A stretch of DNA of 64,000 bases, from assembly GCA_016869595.1 (NCBI GenBank), contig VGDT01000001.1, positions 287,367 to 351,366 on the forward strand. The letters are read 5' to 3'. The stretch is from Alphaproteobacteria bacterium (GTDB lineage Bacteria > Pseudomonadota > Alphaproteobacteria > Rhizobiales > Beijerinckiaceae). Position 1 is the first letter of the stretch, and every line of letters starts with the position of its first letter. Positions 33,642 through 42,545 of this stretch are shown piece after piece. Under the pieces are notes generated by a model. It was not told where the DNA came from, ran no database searches, and saw only the letters and a program-made list of their open reading frames with translations. A program made the translations under genes and the position numbers.

Positions 33642-34388
33642 TCAACCTGCCTTGAATGTCAGCGCCGCGGCGCCCGCTGTCATGTCGGCGAGTATCGTCT
33701 CGCCGGCGATGGCGCGCGAACCGACGGCCACCATGGGCCGCGCCGATGACGGCATGTAGACGTCGACGCGCGAACCGAAACGAATAAGGCCGAAACGGTC
33801 GCCGACGCCGATCTGTTCGCCTTGCTTGACGAATCCGACGATGCGCCGCGCGACGAGTCCTGCGATCTGCACCACGCCGAAACGGCCGAAGGAGGCGTCG
33901 ATGACCATGCCGCTGCGCTCATTGTCTTCGCTGGCCTTGTCGAGGTCTGCATTGAGAAAGAGGCCGGGTTTATAGGCGATTTTCGAGATGCGGCCGGTGA
34001 TGGGCGCGCGATTCACATGCACGTCGAATACGCTCATGAAGACAGAAATGCGCTGCATCGGCTCGGCGCCGAGTCCGAGTTCGGCCGGCGGCAGGAAGAA
34101 ACCGACCGCGCTGACGACACCATCGGCGGGCGAGATGACCAGCCCCTCGCGAAGCGGCGTCACCCGCGGCGGATCGCGAAAGAAATAGGCGCACCAAGCC
34201 GTGGCGATAAAACCGATCCAGCCGAGCGTCGGCGACAGCCAATCGAGCAGGAAAGCGACGACCGCAAAACCGGCAATGAAGACATAGCCTTCCGGATGGA
34301 TCGGAACGAGCGACTTGCGGACGGAATCGATGATCGACATGCGGGCCTGCTTTACGTGGCGCGTCGAGGCGCGCGCGTTCTTTGCCAT
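33642..34388 (-). CDS. psd: Phosphatidylserine decarboxylase proenzyme
   Basis: A 248-residue pyruvoyl enzyme of the short (non-mitochondrial-type) class. A membrane span lies near the start ([19 protein letters not shown]), with the motifs [20 protein letters not shown] and [15 protein letters not shown]. The self-cleavage site is the Gly-Ser in [12 protein letters not shown] (about residue 205), where Ser becomes the pyruvoyl group. The start may be the internal ATG 17 codons on ([18 protein letters not shown]). Confidence 0.95.
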   Translation of the reverse strand: MAKNARASTRHVKQARMSIIDSVRKSLVPIHPEGYVFIAGFAVVAFLLDWLSPTLGWIGFIATAWCAYFFRDPPRVTPLREGLVISPADGVVSAVGFFLPPAELGLGAEPMQRISVFMSVFDVHVNRAPITGRISKIAYKPGLFLNADLDKASEDNERSGMVIDASFGRFGVVQIAGLVARRIVGFVKQGEQIGVGDRFGLIRFGSRVDVYMPSSARPMVAVGSRAIAGETILADMTAGAAALTFKAG

Positions 34389-34424
34389 GTTGCGGCGCCA
34401 AAGTCACGAACGCGCGTCGTGGGA

Positions 34425-35627
34425 TCAGGGCAGCCGGAGGATGCGGCAGGGATCGCCTTTCGCCGTCGCCGTCGCGTCCGGCTCGCGGATCAGCAGCGCT
34501 TGGGATTGCGCCAGTTCAGTCAGGAGCGAGGAATCCTGCAGCGGCTGCGGCGTCGCGACGAGCCGCCCGTTTTCACCCGTGGAGAGCCGCGCGCGCATAT
34601 AGTCGCGCCGCCCTTTGTTGGCGGGGAGGTCGCTTCCTGCGATCGCTGTCTCGCTACGATCCGCGCCGGCGTCCGGGTCGCCCTGTAGAGCACGAAGGAG
34701 AGGCTCGAGAAACACCAATGCGCAGACAAAAGAGGCGACCGGATTGCCGGGAAGGCCGAGAATGCGTGTTTCGCCGAGCGCCCCGTGGATTAGGGGTTTG
34801 CCCGGGCGCATCGCAATTTTCCAGAAGTCGAGCGACATGCCCTGGCGCGCGAGCGCCGGACGCAACAGATCGCGATCGCCGACAGACGCGCCGCCGAGCG
34901 TCACCAGGACGTCGGCGCCAGCCTCGCGAGCGAGGCCGATGCCGCGTTCGAGTTCTGCAAGATCGTCGCGGAAGATGCCGAGATCGACGACATCAGCGCC
35001 GGCGTCTTCGGCAATGGCGGCGACAGCCAGATTATTGCAGGAGATGATCTGCGCGGGGCCGGGCTCCGCGCCCGGCGGCACGAGCTCATCCCCTGAAGCG
35101 ATGATGGCCACGCGCGGGCGGCGGGCGACTTGAACCGAAGCATGGTTCATCACTGCCGCGAGCGCGAGTTCGGCGGGGCCGAGCCGCACGCCGGCGGCGA
35201 GCGCGACCGCGCCTTGGCGAAAGTCGAGACCGGCCTCACGGATATGAGGACCGGGCCGGGCGCTTGCCGTCAGCACGCCGTCGGCGACGCGCGCGTCTTC
35301 TTGCAGCAATATCGCGTCGGCGCCCTGTGGGATGGGCGCGCCGGTGAAGATGCGCACGGCCTCGCCCGGGTTGAGGGCCGCTCCATAGCCTCGCCCTGCG
35401 GCGCTTTCGCCGACGATGCGCAGCGGCCCGGCGGAAAGGTCGGCGGCGCGCAGGGCAAAGCCATCCATGGCTGAAACAGCGACGGGCGGCTGAGTGCGAC
35501 GCGCGACGAGGTCAGCGGCCAGAGTGCGGCCCCGGGCCCGCGCAAGCGGCGCCGATTCTTCGCCAAGGCGCGAAGCGCCCGCAAGCACGCGCGCAAGAGC
35601 GTCCGGAACCGAAAGAAGCTTATCCAC
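34425..35627 (-). CDS. moeA: Molybdopterin molybdenumtransferase
   Basis: A 400-residue enzyme that inserts molybdate into adenylylated molybdopterin. It shows VAVSAMDGFALRAADL, IFTGAPIPQGADAI, the MPT-binding TLGGASVGDRDLLRPAL and PGKPLIHGALGETRILGLPGNPVASFV. Full length. It works with MoaC (36783-37262) nearby. The small membrane ORF upstream ends 8 bp before it. Confidence 0.94.
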   Translation of the reverse strand: MDKLLSVPDALARVLAGASRLGEESAPLARARGRTLAADLVARRTQPPVAVSAMDGFALRAADLSAGPLRIVGESAAGRGYGAALNPGEAVRIFTGAPIPQGADAILLQEDARVADGVLTASARPGPHIREAGLDFRQGAVALAAGVRLGPAELALAAVMNHASVQVARRPRVAIIASGDELVPPGAEPGPAQIISCNNLAVAAIAEDAGADVVDLGIFRDDLAELERGIGLAREAGADVLVTLGGASVGDRDLLRPALARQGMSLDFWKIAMRPGKPLIHGALGETRILGLPGNPVASFVCALVFLEPLLRALQGDPDAGADRSETAIAGSDLPANKGRRDYMRARLSTGENGRLVATPQPLQDSSLLTELAQSQALLIREPDATATAKGDPCRILRLP

Positions 35628-35635
35628 CCGAAACC

Positions 35636-35821
35636 TTATCCCCGGTTCGCGACGCGGCGGTAGATGAACGCCGCGAGGCTTTCAGCCGCGAGCGCGATCA
35701 GCACGATGACTGTCGCGAGCGCCGCGTCGATGTCGACGCTGGGATAAGCGAAGGTGAACGCCACGCCAAGAGCGATCGCGAGCAAAAAAACGGCGACGAC
35801 TCGGGGAAGCGACAATTTCAT
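35636..35821 (-). CDS. Small two-span membrane protein
   Basis: A 61-residue hypothetical protein with two hydrophobic segments (VVAVFLLAIALGVAFTFAY and ATVIVLIALAAESLAAFIY) separated by PSVDIDAAL. The start at 35821 overlaps the stop of the upstream secreted protein (ATGA at 35818-35821). Conserved position between moaC and moeA is not something I can confirm. Function unknown. Confidence 0.55.
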   Translation of the reverse strand: MKLSLPRVVAVFLLAIALGVAFTFAYPSVDIDAALATVIVLIALAAESLAAFIYRRVANRG

Positions 35822-36714
35822 TTCGGGGCCTCGCCGCCGCTCTTTTTGGCCTCGGCAAAGTGGATAATATTGGTGATCGCTGCGTTTACAGGTTGTACCC
35901 AATCCGCCGCGGTCAAGAGGATATTGGCGACAAGCAGATTGAGATCGGCGATGCGCTCGCCGTCGGAGAATTCAGGCCGTTTCACTTGAGCGGCGTAGGC
36001 TGCGACGAACAGCGGAAAGGCGCGTGGACGCACATTCGTCAAATCGACGAAGAGGAAGGGCGGCGGCACGGGCGAAAGATCGCTGACCTTGGCGCCATAG
36101 GTAAGGAGATAGGGACCGCCGGAAAAATCGTTAGGGCAAAGCTCCGCAACTGCAGGCGCCGGGTTGGAGCACAAATGGCGCAGCAGGCTCCTAGCCATGG
36201 CGAAATCGTAGTTCTTGTCGACAAAGCTTTTGACGACCGCCGGTTCGACATCGGCGGGAAAGGCGGTCTGGCCCTTTGCACTCGCCTTGGTCGGAATATA
36301 GAGAACATTGATCTGCTGCTTCGGCTCCGCAACGTCCGAAGTCGCCGGGAACCGGCCCACAAGTTCACGCAGAAAAGCGACGGCGCGGTCATTCGGCCGT
36401 GTCAGAATCACATAGGAGTAGAGGCCGTAGCCCGCCGTTTCTGCGCCGGGGGCGTAAAGATAATCATAAGCCGTGTCTACAATGCTCGGCCTTGCAGCAG
36501 GTCTTGCACCGCCGCCTGCGCTGTCGCTGCTCGGTTCCGAAGGGCTGGCTTTGGGCGCACTATAGTGATGCCGATGCCAACCCGATCGATAGCCCATGCA
36601 GCGCCGGTAGCAGGCCGCGTCCTCGCCGCACTGACGACGGCATTCGCTCGCCTGATCCGCAACGGCTGGCGCGCTCAGCAACAGCAACGCAAAGGCGAAA
36701 ATAAAATGCCGCAT
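35818..36714 (-). CDS. Secreted hypothetical protein
   Basis: A 298-residue protein with a signal peptide (MRHFIFAFALLLLSAPAVA, cleavage before DQ). A Cys-paired segment follows (CRRQCGEDAACYRRC, residues about 25-40), then a low-complexity linker. The main domain (TAYDYLYAPGAETAGYGLYS to HFAEAKKSGG) is not recognised. It sits in an apparent moaC-(this)-small membrane ORF-moeA operon. The first ATG of the frame (36735) would place the signal peptide 7 residues in; 36714 is preferred. Confidence 0.65.
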   Translation of the reverse strand: MRHFIFAFALLLLSAPAVADQASECRRQCGEDAACYRRCMGYRSGWHRHHYSAPKASPSEPSSDSAGGGARPAARPSIVDTAYDYLYAPGAETAGYGLYSYVILTRPNDRAVAFLRELVGRFPATSDVAEPKQQINVLYIPTKASAKGQTAFPADVEPAVVKSFVDKNYDFAMARSLLRHLCSNPAPAVAELCPNDFSGGPYLLTYGAKVSDLSPVPPPFLFVDLTNVRPRAFPLFVAAYAAQVKRPEFSDGERIADLNLLVANILLTAADWVQPVNAAITNIIHFAEAKKSGGEAPK

Positions 36715-36782
36715 GGCGGCGCCTCCACCAATCATAAAATATGTCGGCGGTTACGATATCGAGCCTTGCGGCCGAAGTCGAA

Positions 36783-37262
36783 TTATTCGCCGCGTCGCCA
36801 GTCGCCGGACTTGCCGCCGCGCTTTTCGACGAGTTCGACGCCTTCGATGCGCATGCCGCGATCGACCGCCTTCAGCATGTCATAGATGGTCAGACACGCG
36901 ACCGAGACGGCGGTCAGCGCCTCCATCTCGACGCCGGTCTTGCCTGTGACCGACGCCTTAGCGAGGACGCGCAGGCCCGGCAGCGCCTCATCGGGCGTGA
37001 TCTCAATCGATATGCTCGAGAGGGCGAGAGGATGGCAAAGCGGGATGAGCTCGCTTGTCTTCTTCGCCGCCATGATGCCCGCAACGCGAGCGACGCCGAA
37101 GACATCGCCCTTCTTGGCCTGACCCTCGACGGCGAGACGCAACGTTTCGCGCGCCATCACGACCCGGCCGCGCGCAACCGCAACGCGTGACGTCTCGGCC
37201 TTCGCCGACACATCGACCATATGCGCTTCGCCCGACGACGTAAGGTGGGTCAGTTTGGTCAT
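36783..37262 (-). CDS. moaC: Cyclic pyranopterin monophosphate synthase
   Basis: A 159-residue enzyme making cPMP from the 3',8-cyclo-GTP product of MoaA. It has [47 protein letters not shown] and [25 protein letters not shown], all family hallmarks including the catalytic Lys/His region. Normally encoded after trpC or with moeA; trpC is only about 600 bp further right here, with an orphan gene inserted between. Confidence 0.95.
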   Translation of the reverse strand: MTKLTHLTSSGEAHMVDVSAKAETSRVAVARGRVVMARETLRLAVEGQAKKGDVFGVARVAGIMAAKKTSELIPLCHPLALSSISIEITPDEALPGLRVLAKASVTGKTGVEMEALTAVSVACLTIYDMLKAVDRGMRIEGVELVEKRGGKSGDWRRGE

Positions 37263-37344
37263 AGCGGCGCCTCTTTTTTGACCGTCATAAATACAACCTT
37301 AAGTTGCATTCCTTAATGGCGTCGAATATTCTCTTCTTACTGTC

Positions 37345-37360
37345 CAGTCTTGCAAGACTG
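37345..37360. promoter_or_regulatory. Perfect 16-bp palindrome in AT-rich intergenic region
   Basis: CAGTCTTGCAAGACTG is its own complement and lies between the divergent moaC and the Cys-containing 128-residue ORF, about 85 bp before each start. It is a plausible operator of a dimeric regulator. The surrounding 37263-37444 is AT-rich with promoter-like TATAGTTAATTAAT. Confidence 0.45.
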
Positions 37361-37444
37361 TCACAGTGGTGCGCGGCAGCCATTATTCAATATAGTTAAT
37401 TAATTTCAAGTGGTTATCGCGCATCAACGACATAGGGGGAATAG

Positions 37445-37831
37445 ATGTCCCAATGTAATTGTAAAGGATCCACAACCATGTCAAATGATCATGTGCCTGA
37501 CTTTACTGCCGCCGGTTTTGGCGAGGCTGGGGCGCTCGACACGCAGGCTGAAGTTACGCGTTTCGGCGCCCAGGCGGATTTAGGGGGCGTTCAGGCCCTG
37601 GCGCTTTCTGTATGCGTTGGCGCAAGCTACAATCCTCAAACGCAACAGGTCTGCTTCAACATCCCTGTCTACGGCAACTTCTGCGTGAAATTGCCGATCT
37701 CGATTCCGGTCGGCGGCTCCGTGAAGGTTTGCGCGAAGACCTGCGGCAGCTTTATTCCGACAGGGCTCAAGGCGACGATTTATGTCAACGGAAACCCGGT
37801 GAAGACGATCGTTCTTTTCGGCTTCTGCTGA
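37445..37831 (+). CDS. Orphan Cys-containing beta-rich small protein
   Basis: A 128-residue protein with no signal peptide or TM. It starts MSQCNCKGSTTMSNDH; the second half is Gly/Val-rich beta-type sequence with six cysteines (VCVGASY, VCFNIPVYGNFCVKLP, VCAKTCGSF, and the last residue of GFC). The Shine-Dalgarno AGGGGGA is strong. It could be a structural or self-assembling protein, or a modified peptide; I do not recognise it. An ATG 12 codons later (MSNDHVPDF) is an alternative start. It is preceded by a palindrome and followed by a hairpin, so it is a separate transcription unit. Confidence 0.6.
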   Translation: MSQCNCKGSTTMSNDHVPDFTAAGFGEAGALDTQAEVTRFGAQADLGGVQALALSVCVGASYNPQTQQVCFNIPVYGNFCVKLPISIPVGGSVKVCAKTCGSFIPTGLKATIYVNGNPVKTIVLFGFC

Positions 37832-37849
37832 TCATCTAGAAAGCACAAA

Positions 37850-37873
37850 GCGGCGCGCCTCTGTGCGCGCCGC
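37850..37873. terminator. GC-rich hairpin between convergent genes
   Basis: A perfect 9-bp stem GCGGCGCGC (37850-37858) / GCGCGCCGC (37865-37873) with a 6-nt loop, between the stop of the orphan gene and the stop of trpC. There is no T-tract on either side, so termination efficiency is uncertain. Confidence 0.4.
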
Positions 37874-37889
37874 GTTCGCAAGCTGCGTG

Positions 37890-38681
37890 TCACCCCTGCA
37901 GTAGCTCCCGCGTCGCCCGTTCGACATCCTCCTGACGCACAAGACTCTCGCCGACGAGGAATGTAAAGATGTGCGACTTTTCCAGACGCAGGCAGTCCTG
38001 ATGCGTGGCGATGCCGCTTTCGGCGACAATGATCTTGTCGCGTGGAATGCGCTCGGCGAGCCGCTCGCTCACTTCGAGCGACACGTTGAAGTCGCGGAGG
38101 TCGCGATTGTTGACCCCGATCAGACGCGTCTCCAGCTTTAACGCCCGATCAAGCTCCATCTCGTTATGCACTTCTACGAGCACGTCCATGCGCAGATCAT
38201 GTGCGGCGGTGTTCAGCGCCCGCGCTTCGTCGTCGTCGACAGCCGCCATGATGATGAGGACGCAATCCGCCCCGTAGGCGCGCGCCTCATAGACCTGATA
38301 GGGATCGAACATGAAATCCTTGCGAAGCGCGGGCAGGTGCGTCGCCTTCCGTGCGGCTTCCAGGTCTTCGAGCCTTCCCTTGAAGGAAGGCGTATCCGTC
38401 AGCACTGAAAGACAGGCCGCGCCGGCGGCTTCATAGGCGCGGGCGAGCTTCGGCGGATCGAAGTCCGACCGGATGATCCCCTTTGACGGGCTCGCCTTTT
38501 TGATTTCGGCGATGAGCGCAATGCGGCGCTCGTTCAGTTTTTGCTCGATCGCATGGACGAAGCCGCGGGGCGGATCATGGTCGCGCACATTGCGCTCGAG
38601 CGTCGCGAAGGGCATGCGCACCTTGGCCTCGGAAATCTCCGTGCGCTTGTAAGCTTCGATTTTTCTAAGAATATCGGTCAT
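37890..38681 (-). CDS. trpC: Indole-3-glycerol phosphate synthase
   Basis: A 263-residue TIM barrel converting CdRP to indole-3-glycerol phosphate in tryptophan synthesis. Motifs: [23 protein letters not shown]-like [67 protein letters not shown] and [11 protein letters not shown]. Not fused to TrpF. trpD lies 108 bp upstream on the same strand. Confidence 0.96.
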   Translation of the reverse strand: MTDILRKIEAYKRTEISEAKVRMPFATLERNVRDHDPPRGFVHAIEQKLNERRIALIAEIKKASPSKGIIRSDFDPPKLARAYEAAGAACLSVLTDTPSFKGRLEDLEAARKATHLPALRKDFMFDPYQVYEARAYGADCVLIIMAAVDDDEARALNTAAHDLRMDVLVEVHNEMELDRALKLETRLIGVNNRDLRDFNVSLEVSERLAERIPRDKIIVAESGIATHQDCLRLEKSHIFTFLVGESLVRQEDVERATRELLQG

Positions 38682-38789
38682 CTGCTCGCCTGTAGCGAAA
38701 GCCGCATAATTGCCCTCGCTTGGATTTTGGGTTGGCGCCTCATGGATAGCCGATAAACGGGCGCAATCCTATCCTGATCGGGAAGCTTC

Positions 38790-39809
38790 TCAGGCCTCTC
38801 GATTGGAGTAGCGGATCAGCGCGTCGAGCTTCTCCCGCGCTGCGCCGGAATCGAGCGCCGCCTCGGCAAGCGCCACGCCCTCGCGCACATTCGCGGCGCG
38901 TCCGGCGACGATCAGCGCCACCCCTGCGTTGAGCGCGGCGATGTCTCGATAGGCGTTTTTCGCGCCCTCAAGAACCGCGCGCAGCGCTCTTGCGTTATGC
39001 GCCGCATCGCCGCCGACAAGCTCTTGCGTCGTCGTGCGAGGCAATCCCGCATCCTCAGGCGAGAAATCAAAAGCGCGGATTTCACCGTCTTCGAGCGCTA
39101 CAACATGGGTCACGCCCGTCGTGGTCGCCTCGTCGAGCCCATCGCTGCCATGCAGCAACCAGACGCGCTTGGCGCCGAGCTCACGGAGCGCGCTGGCTAA
39201 GGGCTCCAACCAGTCTCGGGAGAAGACCCCGATCGTTTGCCGCTCAACCCTCGCCGGGTTGCACAGCGGGCCAAGCAAATTGAAGATCGTGCGGACGCCG
39301 AGCTCGCTTCTCACCGTTGCAGCGTGGCGCATGGCCGGATGATGCGTCGTCGCGGCCATAAAGCAAATTCCGGCCTCTTGCAGCGATGAGGCGGCGGCGT
39401 TTGAAGAAATTCCGACTTTGACGCCGAGTTCGCCGAGCACGTCGGACGCGCCTGACAGCGACGAAGCCGCCTTGCCGCCATGCTTGGCGACGATCGCGCC
39501 GGCGGCCGCTGCAATGATCGCGGCCAGAGTGGAAATGTTGTAGGTGCCAGCGCCATCGCCGCCGGTCCCGACAATGTCGATTGCGCCGGGCGGCGCTTCA
39601 ACCGGCGTCATCACGGCGCGCATCGCTTCCGCAGCGCCGATGATTTCGTCGATCGTCTCTCCGCGCAGTCGCAAGCCCATGAGAAAGGCGCCTAGCTGCG
39701 CTGGCGTGGCTTCGCCCCGGAAAATCAGAGAAAACGCAGCCTTTGCCTCATCGCGCGCGAGCGGCGCGCCCGAGGCGAGCACAGCGATGTATGATTTGAA
39801 GTCGGTCAT
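38790..39809 (-). CDS. trpD: Anthranilate phosphoribosyltransferase
   Basis: A 339-residue enzyme adding the PRPP ribose to anthranilate. It contains the GTGGDGAGTYNISTLAA PRPP loop, AKHGGKAASSLSGASDVLGELG, FMAATTHHPAMRHAATVRSELG, FNLLGPLCNPA and the VWLLHGSDGLDE region. The start at 39809 (MTDFKSYIAVLASG) is chosen; the open frame goes further upstream into a repeat element. Confidence 0.96.
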   Translation of the reverse strand: MTDFKSYIAVLASGAPLARDEAKAAFSLIFRGEATPAQLGAFLMGLRLRGETIDEIIGAAEAMRAVMTPVEAPPGAIDIVGTGGDGAGTYNISTLAAIIAAAAGAIVAKHGGKAASSLSGASDVLGELGVKVGISSNAAASSLQEAGICFMAATTHHPAMRHAATVRSELGVRTIFNLLGPLCNPARVERQTIGVFSRDWLEPLASALRELGAKRVWLLHGSDGLDEATTTGVTHVVALEDGEIRAFDFSPEDAGLPRTTTQELVGGDAAHNARALRAVLEGAKNAYRDIAALNAGVALIVAGRAANVREGVALAEAALDSGAAREKLDALIRYSNREA

Positions 39810-39812
39810 GTG

Positions 39813-39899
39813 AGGAATAGTGAGTAGTGAGCAGTCAGTGGCAAATAGTGAATGGAAGTCCATTTCATCATGTTATTCACTACTTACTATTCACTACTC
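39813..39899. repeat. REP-like imperfect inverted repeat between trpD and trpG
   Basis: The stretch is built from variants of an AGTGAATAGTGA-type unit: the left half GAATAGTGAGTAGTGAGCAG is mirrored by the right half ATTCACTACTTACTATTCAC. This resembles the AGTGAATAGTGA short intergenic repeats scattered in some alphaproteobacterial genomes. It may stabilise the trpG transcript end or separate trpG from trpD. Confidence 0.6.
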
Positions 39900-39905
39900 G
39901 CCTCG

Positions 39906-40520
39906 TCACGCCGCCTTCTCGCGGCGACGCGGTCCCTCGTTCCATTCTCGCGCCAGGTCGAGAAAGTTCTGCAAAATCTTATGGCCGTGCTGCGAGGTGA
40001 TGCTCTCGGGATGGAACTGCACGCCATGCGTCGGCAGCGTCTTGTGCGACAGCGCCATGATGAGCCCGTCCGGAGTCTCGGCGGTGATCCGAAGGCAGTC
40101 GGGAAGGGTGTCGCGGCTGACGATCAGCGAGTGATAGCGCGTCGCCTGGAAAGGTCCTTCAATGCCCCGAAAGACGGCGTCGCCGTGGTGCAGGATCGTC
40201 GCCATCTTGCCGTGGATCGGCAGGGGCGCACGAATGACGTCGCCGCCAAAAACCTCGCCGATCGATTGATGGCCGAGACAGACGCCAAAGATCGGCACGG
40301 TCTCGGCGGCGGCCGAGATCAGTTCCATGCAAATGCCAGCTTCGTGCGGCGTGCATGGACCCGGCGACAGCACGATCGCGTCGGGCCCGCCGGCCAGCAC
40401 CTCGGCGACTGAAACGGCGTCGTTCCGGTGCACGGTGACGTTCGCGCCCAACTGGCCGAAATAGTGGACCAGATTGAAGGTGAAGCTGTCGTAATTATCG
40501 ATGAGGGTGACGTTGGACAT
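39906..40520 (-). CDS. trpG: Anthranilate synthase component II (glutamine amidotransferase)
   Basis: A 204-residue class I glutaminase that feeds ammonia to TrpE. Catalytic Cys in GVCLGHQSIGEVFGG, and His/Glu in THGVQFHPESITS. N-terminal VTLIDNYDSFTFNLVHYFGQLG fixes the start at 40520. TrpE lies about 2.6 kb upstream, separated by an M50 protease, ldtR and DUF6163. Confidence 0.96.
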   Translation of the reverse strand: MSNVTLIDNYDSFTFNLVHYFGQLGANVTVHRNDAVSVAEVLAGGPDAIVLSPGPCTPHEAGICMELISAAAETVPIFGVCLGHQSIGEVFGGDVIRAPLPIHGKMATILHHGDAVFRGIEGPFQATRYHSLIVSRDTLPDCLRITAETPDGLIMALSHKTLPTHGVQFHPESITSQHGHKILQNFLDLAREWNEGPRRREKAA

Positions 40521-40569
40521 TGGCTTGGGTCGGCGCCAGTTTGACAGTGCAATAGGCCGATGGGCGGGC

Positions 40570-41682
40570 TTAGGCAACCGTGGAAGGGCTGTCGTCGCGC
40601 GGCGAAAAGCGCCAGTCTGGCCGGACCTCTTTGATCATCATGATTTCGGCGAGCGATTGGCGGGTCAGAAGCCCCAGCAGTCGCCCCTCCGCGTCTGTTA
40701 CGCCGACCGCCTCTCCACCAGTGAGCTTGGGCATCGCGGCGTCGATCGTGTCGCGAACATCGATCGTCGCCGTTTCGCGCCTCATGAAGGGCGCGACGGG
40801 CGCGCCGGGATCGGAGGCCCGCAAAGCCTCAATGATGTTTGAACGGGACAGGAAGCCGCTCAGACGGCGCGAGGCGTCGACGACCGGGAATTCGTCTTGG
40901 GACGTCGCCAGGAGGATGTCGACCGCTTCACGTATGCTCGAGCCGCGGTCAATCACAGCAATGCGCGTCTCCATTGCATCGGCGGCCTTTAGACCGCGGG
41001 CCGCCTCTGCCATCGTGGTCATCTGCGCTTCGCCGGCGGCAGCGATATAGACAAAAATTGCGATGAACAGCAGCAGCGGATTTCCGAACAATCCGAGAAA
41101 ACCCAGTACAAAAGCGAAGCCCTGACCGATCAGCGCTGCAATGCGCGTCGCACGCTCCTTGCCCATCCAGATCGACAGAGCGGCGCGCAGCACGCGGCCG
41201 CCATCCATCGGAAAGGCGGGAATTAGATTGAACGCGGCCAGGAAAATATTGACCACCGCAAGGCGCTCCAACAGATTCGTGGAAGGATCGCCGATCTTGA
41301 TTGCGTTCGAGACGTCAACGGCGCCAACAAAAAGCATCAGTGAAATCGCGATCACGACGTTGACCGCCGGACCCGCCAGCGCGATCAGCAGCTCCTGTCC
41401 GGGCTTGTCAGGCATCTTTTCCATGTCGGCCACGCCGCCGATCGGCAGCAGCGTGATCACCGGCGATACGATCCCGAAGCGTCGCGCGGTCAATATGTGA
41501 CCGAACTCATGCAGCACGACGCAAATGAAAATCGCGACGATGAACAAAACGCTGTCGCGAGCCGCGACGGCGCCGCCGCGCTGGTACGCCGCAAAAGCGA
41601 TCCAGCCCAAAAGCAGCAGGAAGGTGATGTGAATGCGCACGGCGGTGCCCATGAAGGAGCCGATCGTGACGGACCATCGCAT
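40570..41682 (-). CDS. Site-2 protease (M50) with tandem CBS domains
   Basis: A 370-residue intramembrane zinc protease. Residues about 50-60 have HEFGH within a transmembrane helix, and the third ligand is in IPAFPMDGGRVLRAAL. Four to six spans fill the first 220 residues, and two CBS domains follow (AAEAQ... MTTMAEAARGLKAADAM through DVRDTIDAAMPKLTGGEAVG). CBS domains suggest control by adenine nucleotides. The ATG at 41682 (MRWSVTIGSFMGTAVRIHI) is the family-typical start. Substrate unknown; it lies between trpG and ldtR. Confidence 0.92.
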   Translation of the reverse strand: MRWSVTIGSFMGTAVRIHITFLLLLGWIAFAAYQRGGAVAARDSVLFIVAIFICVVLHEFGHILTARRFGIVSPVITLLPIGGVADMEKMPDKPGQELLIALAGPAVNVVIAISLMLFVGAVDVSNAIKIGDPSTNLLERLAVVNIFLAAFNLIPAFPMDGGRVLRAALSIWMGKERATRIAALIGQGFAFVLGFLGLFGNPLLLFIAIFVYIAAAGEAQMTTMAEAARGLKAADAMETRIAVIDRGSSIREAVDILLATSQDEFPVVDASRRLSGFLSRSNIIEALRASDPGAPVAPFMRRETATIDVRDTIDAAMPKLTGGEAVGVTDAEGRLLGLLTRQSLAEIMMIKEVRPDWRFSPRDDSPSTVA

Positions 41683-41761
41683 TGGGCATCTCGCGGTTGT
41701 GGTTAACTGCGGGTAAAATAGGACCGACAGGCCGTTTGCGCTAGGTCGCGGGCGCAAAACG

Positions 41762-41793
41762 AAAAAAAGGCCGGCAAGAGCGTGCTTGCCGGC
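41762..41793 (-). terminator. Rho-independent terminator of ldtR
   Basis: Minus-strand stem GCCGGCAAG (41770-41778 complement) / CTTGCCGGC (41785-41793) with a 6-nt loop, followed on the minus strand by CCTTTTTTT. Located 45 bp beyond the ldtR stop and before the M50 gene. Confidence 0.85.
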
Positions 41794-41837
41794 GATAGAT
41801 GCGACAGAAGGCGAAGACGAAGAACCTAGAAGTCGCG

Positions 41838-42347
41838 TCAGAGCTGATAACGGACCTGATCGGTCCAGAAGCGCTCCAGCCGCGAAAGCGACGTGTTCAG
41901 GCTGCGAAACTCGTCGCAGGAGACGCCGCCGATCTGTTCGACCGTCCGCGCGTGCTTCTCGTAAAGCTTCGATATGATGTCGTGAATCTCTTTACCCTTC
42001 GGGGTCAGGCTGATGCGCACGGAACGGCGATCAAGCCGCGAGCGGGCGTAATGCATATAGCCCATCTCGACCAGCTTCTTGACATTGTACGAAACATTAG
42101 AGCCGAGATAGTAGCCCCGCGTGCGCAACTCGCTCGCGGTCAATTCCTTGTCGCCAATATTGTAGAGCAGCAGCGCCTGCACGGAATTGATCTCGCCGAG
42201 ATCGCGGCGGTCGAATTCGTCCTTGACGACATCGAGCAGACGGCGATGAAGGCGCTCGACGAGCGTGAGCGCTTCGAGATAGACGGGCTGGATCTCGCTG
42301 GCGCGATCCTCGCGGGCCCGAGGGGCGGTATTGGTCATGGCGCTCAT
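41838..42347 (-). CDS. ldtR: MarR-family regulator, LdtR type
   Basis: A 169-residue winged-helix regulator of the alphaproteobacterial LdtR group, which controls LD-transpeptidase genes and stress tolerance in relatives. Core: IQPVYLEALTLVERLHRRLLD, INSVQALLLYNIGDKELTASEL, GSNVSYNVKKLVEMGYMHY, and RSRLDRRSVRISLTPKGKEI. The ATG at 42347 has GGAGAAG 4-5 nt upstream; the longer frame begins with TTG at 42407. DUF6163 lies upstream on the same strand with about 200 bp between, an arrangement common in Hyphomicrobiales. Confidence 0.85.
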   Translation of the reverse strand: MSAMTNTAPRAREDRASEIQPVYLEALTLVERLHRRLLDVVKDEFDRRDLGEINSVQALLLYNIGDKELTASELRTRGYYLGSNVSYNVKKLVEMGYMHYARSRLDRRSVRISLTPKGKEIHDIISKLYEKHARTVEQIGGVSCDEFRSLNTSLSRLERFWTDQVRYQL

Positions 42348-42545
42348 CGTCTTCTCCATCACGGCGGATGCGTCATGCATCTCTTGATCGGCGTTCGATG
42401 AGATCAAATTAGATCGAGGCAGATGAAAAGCAGTTTAAACAATAGCCTGAATCGCGCGTTTACCGCGAAAGGCCTGTTTGCGGTGAATGAGAGATGAACT
42501 TAAAGGTTCGATTTACGCTAATGCTCCTCTAACAGAGCTTGCGGT

